Below, in pieces: positions 32,197-32,208 of a stretch of 32,208 nucleotides of DNA. Each line of letters opens with the position of its first letter. The stretch's first letter is position 1. Under the pieces are notes generated by a model. That model saw only the letters and a program-made list of their open reading frames with translations. It was not told the origin of the DNA and made no database searches. The DNA comes from an uncultured Lactobacillaceae bacterium (lineage in GTDB: Bacteria; Bacillota; Bacilli; Lactobacillales; Lactobacillaceae): positions 1 through 32,208 of the forward strand of contig CALYPJ010000013.1 in the NCBI GenBank assembly GCA_945273735.1, read 5' to 3'. The position numbers and the translations under genes are program-made.

Positions 32197-32208
32197 AGGT
32201 GATCACCT
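32197..32208. repeat. Perfect 12-bp palindrome at the right edge
   Basis: AGGTGATCACCT is its own reverse complement. It lies about 50 bp upstream of the truncated EIID frame. Whether it belongs to a larger repeat cannot be seen. Confidence 0.4.

Overview
The window is AT-rich, Gram-positive chromosomal DNA from the Lactobacillales, most probably a lactobacillus. This rests on strong GGAGG-type ribosome sites with some TTG and GTG starts, a GlnP-type transporter with two fused binding domains, a trehalose-6-phosphate phosphorylase route, several PTS permeases, a LicT/BglG antiterminator, lipoproteins, CcpA-like cre sites and a WxL-domain wall protein. The genus cannot be fixed from the sequence. 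No rRNA, tRNA, CRISPR array, IS element or phage gene was seen. The content is almost entirely sugar, nucleoside and amino-acid acquisition.

Layout. 1-440: start of a tyrosine-phosphatase gene, cut by the window edge. 685-1722: orphan BMP-family nucleoside-binding lipoprotein. 1794-3674: LysR regulator divergent from an aldo/keto reductase, with an ATAC-N7-GTAT LysR box between them. 3791-6569: ATPase and two permeases of a CUT1 sugar or glycerol-3-phosphate ABC importer without a binding protein. The only UgpB-like binding protein lies 14 kb away at 20776-22074. 6760-9830: antiterminator, PTS EIIBC and ChbG-type deacetylase, preceded by a readable promoter, RAT and terminator switch. 10184-15295: trehalose operon (treR, EIIA-like protein, treB, GH65 phosphorylase) with a cre-overlapped promoter. 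15425-16444: adenosine deaminase. 16727-19650: GlnP and GlnQ. 19755-20702: unrecognised lipoprotein. 22208-22783: LOG-family protein. 23018-27436: a HutC-type GntR regulator convergent with a five-gene operon made of a FrlB-like deglycase and a complete mannose-family PTS (B, C, D, A). 27629-28036: decayed WxL-domain remnant. 28083-30737: large secreted vWA-WxL protein. 30906-32146: a second ChbG-type deacetylase behind a 5'-truncated EIID gene.

How it fits together. Trehalose would enter as trehalose-6-phosphate through TreB and be split by the phosphorylase. The 23.8-27.4 kb operon would import and cleave a fructosamine (Amadori) compound such as fructoselysine or glucoselysine. This is inferred from close resemblance of the deglycase to Bacillus FrlB, together with its own PTS. 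The two ChbG deacetylases each follow PTS genes, suggesting use of N-acetylated sugar phosphates. 

Most noteworthy points: the EIIA-like protein of the trehalose operon has lost both active-site histidines (Gly and Gln instead); the antiterminator has Tyr for the last regulatory histidine of PRD2; and the WxL remnant is a broken paralogue of its intact neighbour. Three copies of a TTRACTAGYC motif surround the tre promoter, one of them inside its spacer. Domain and pathway names come from family knowledge and were not checked against databases.
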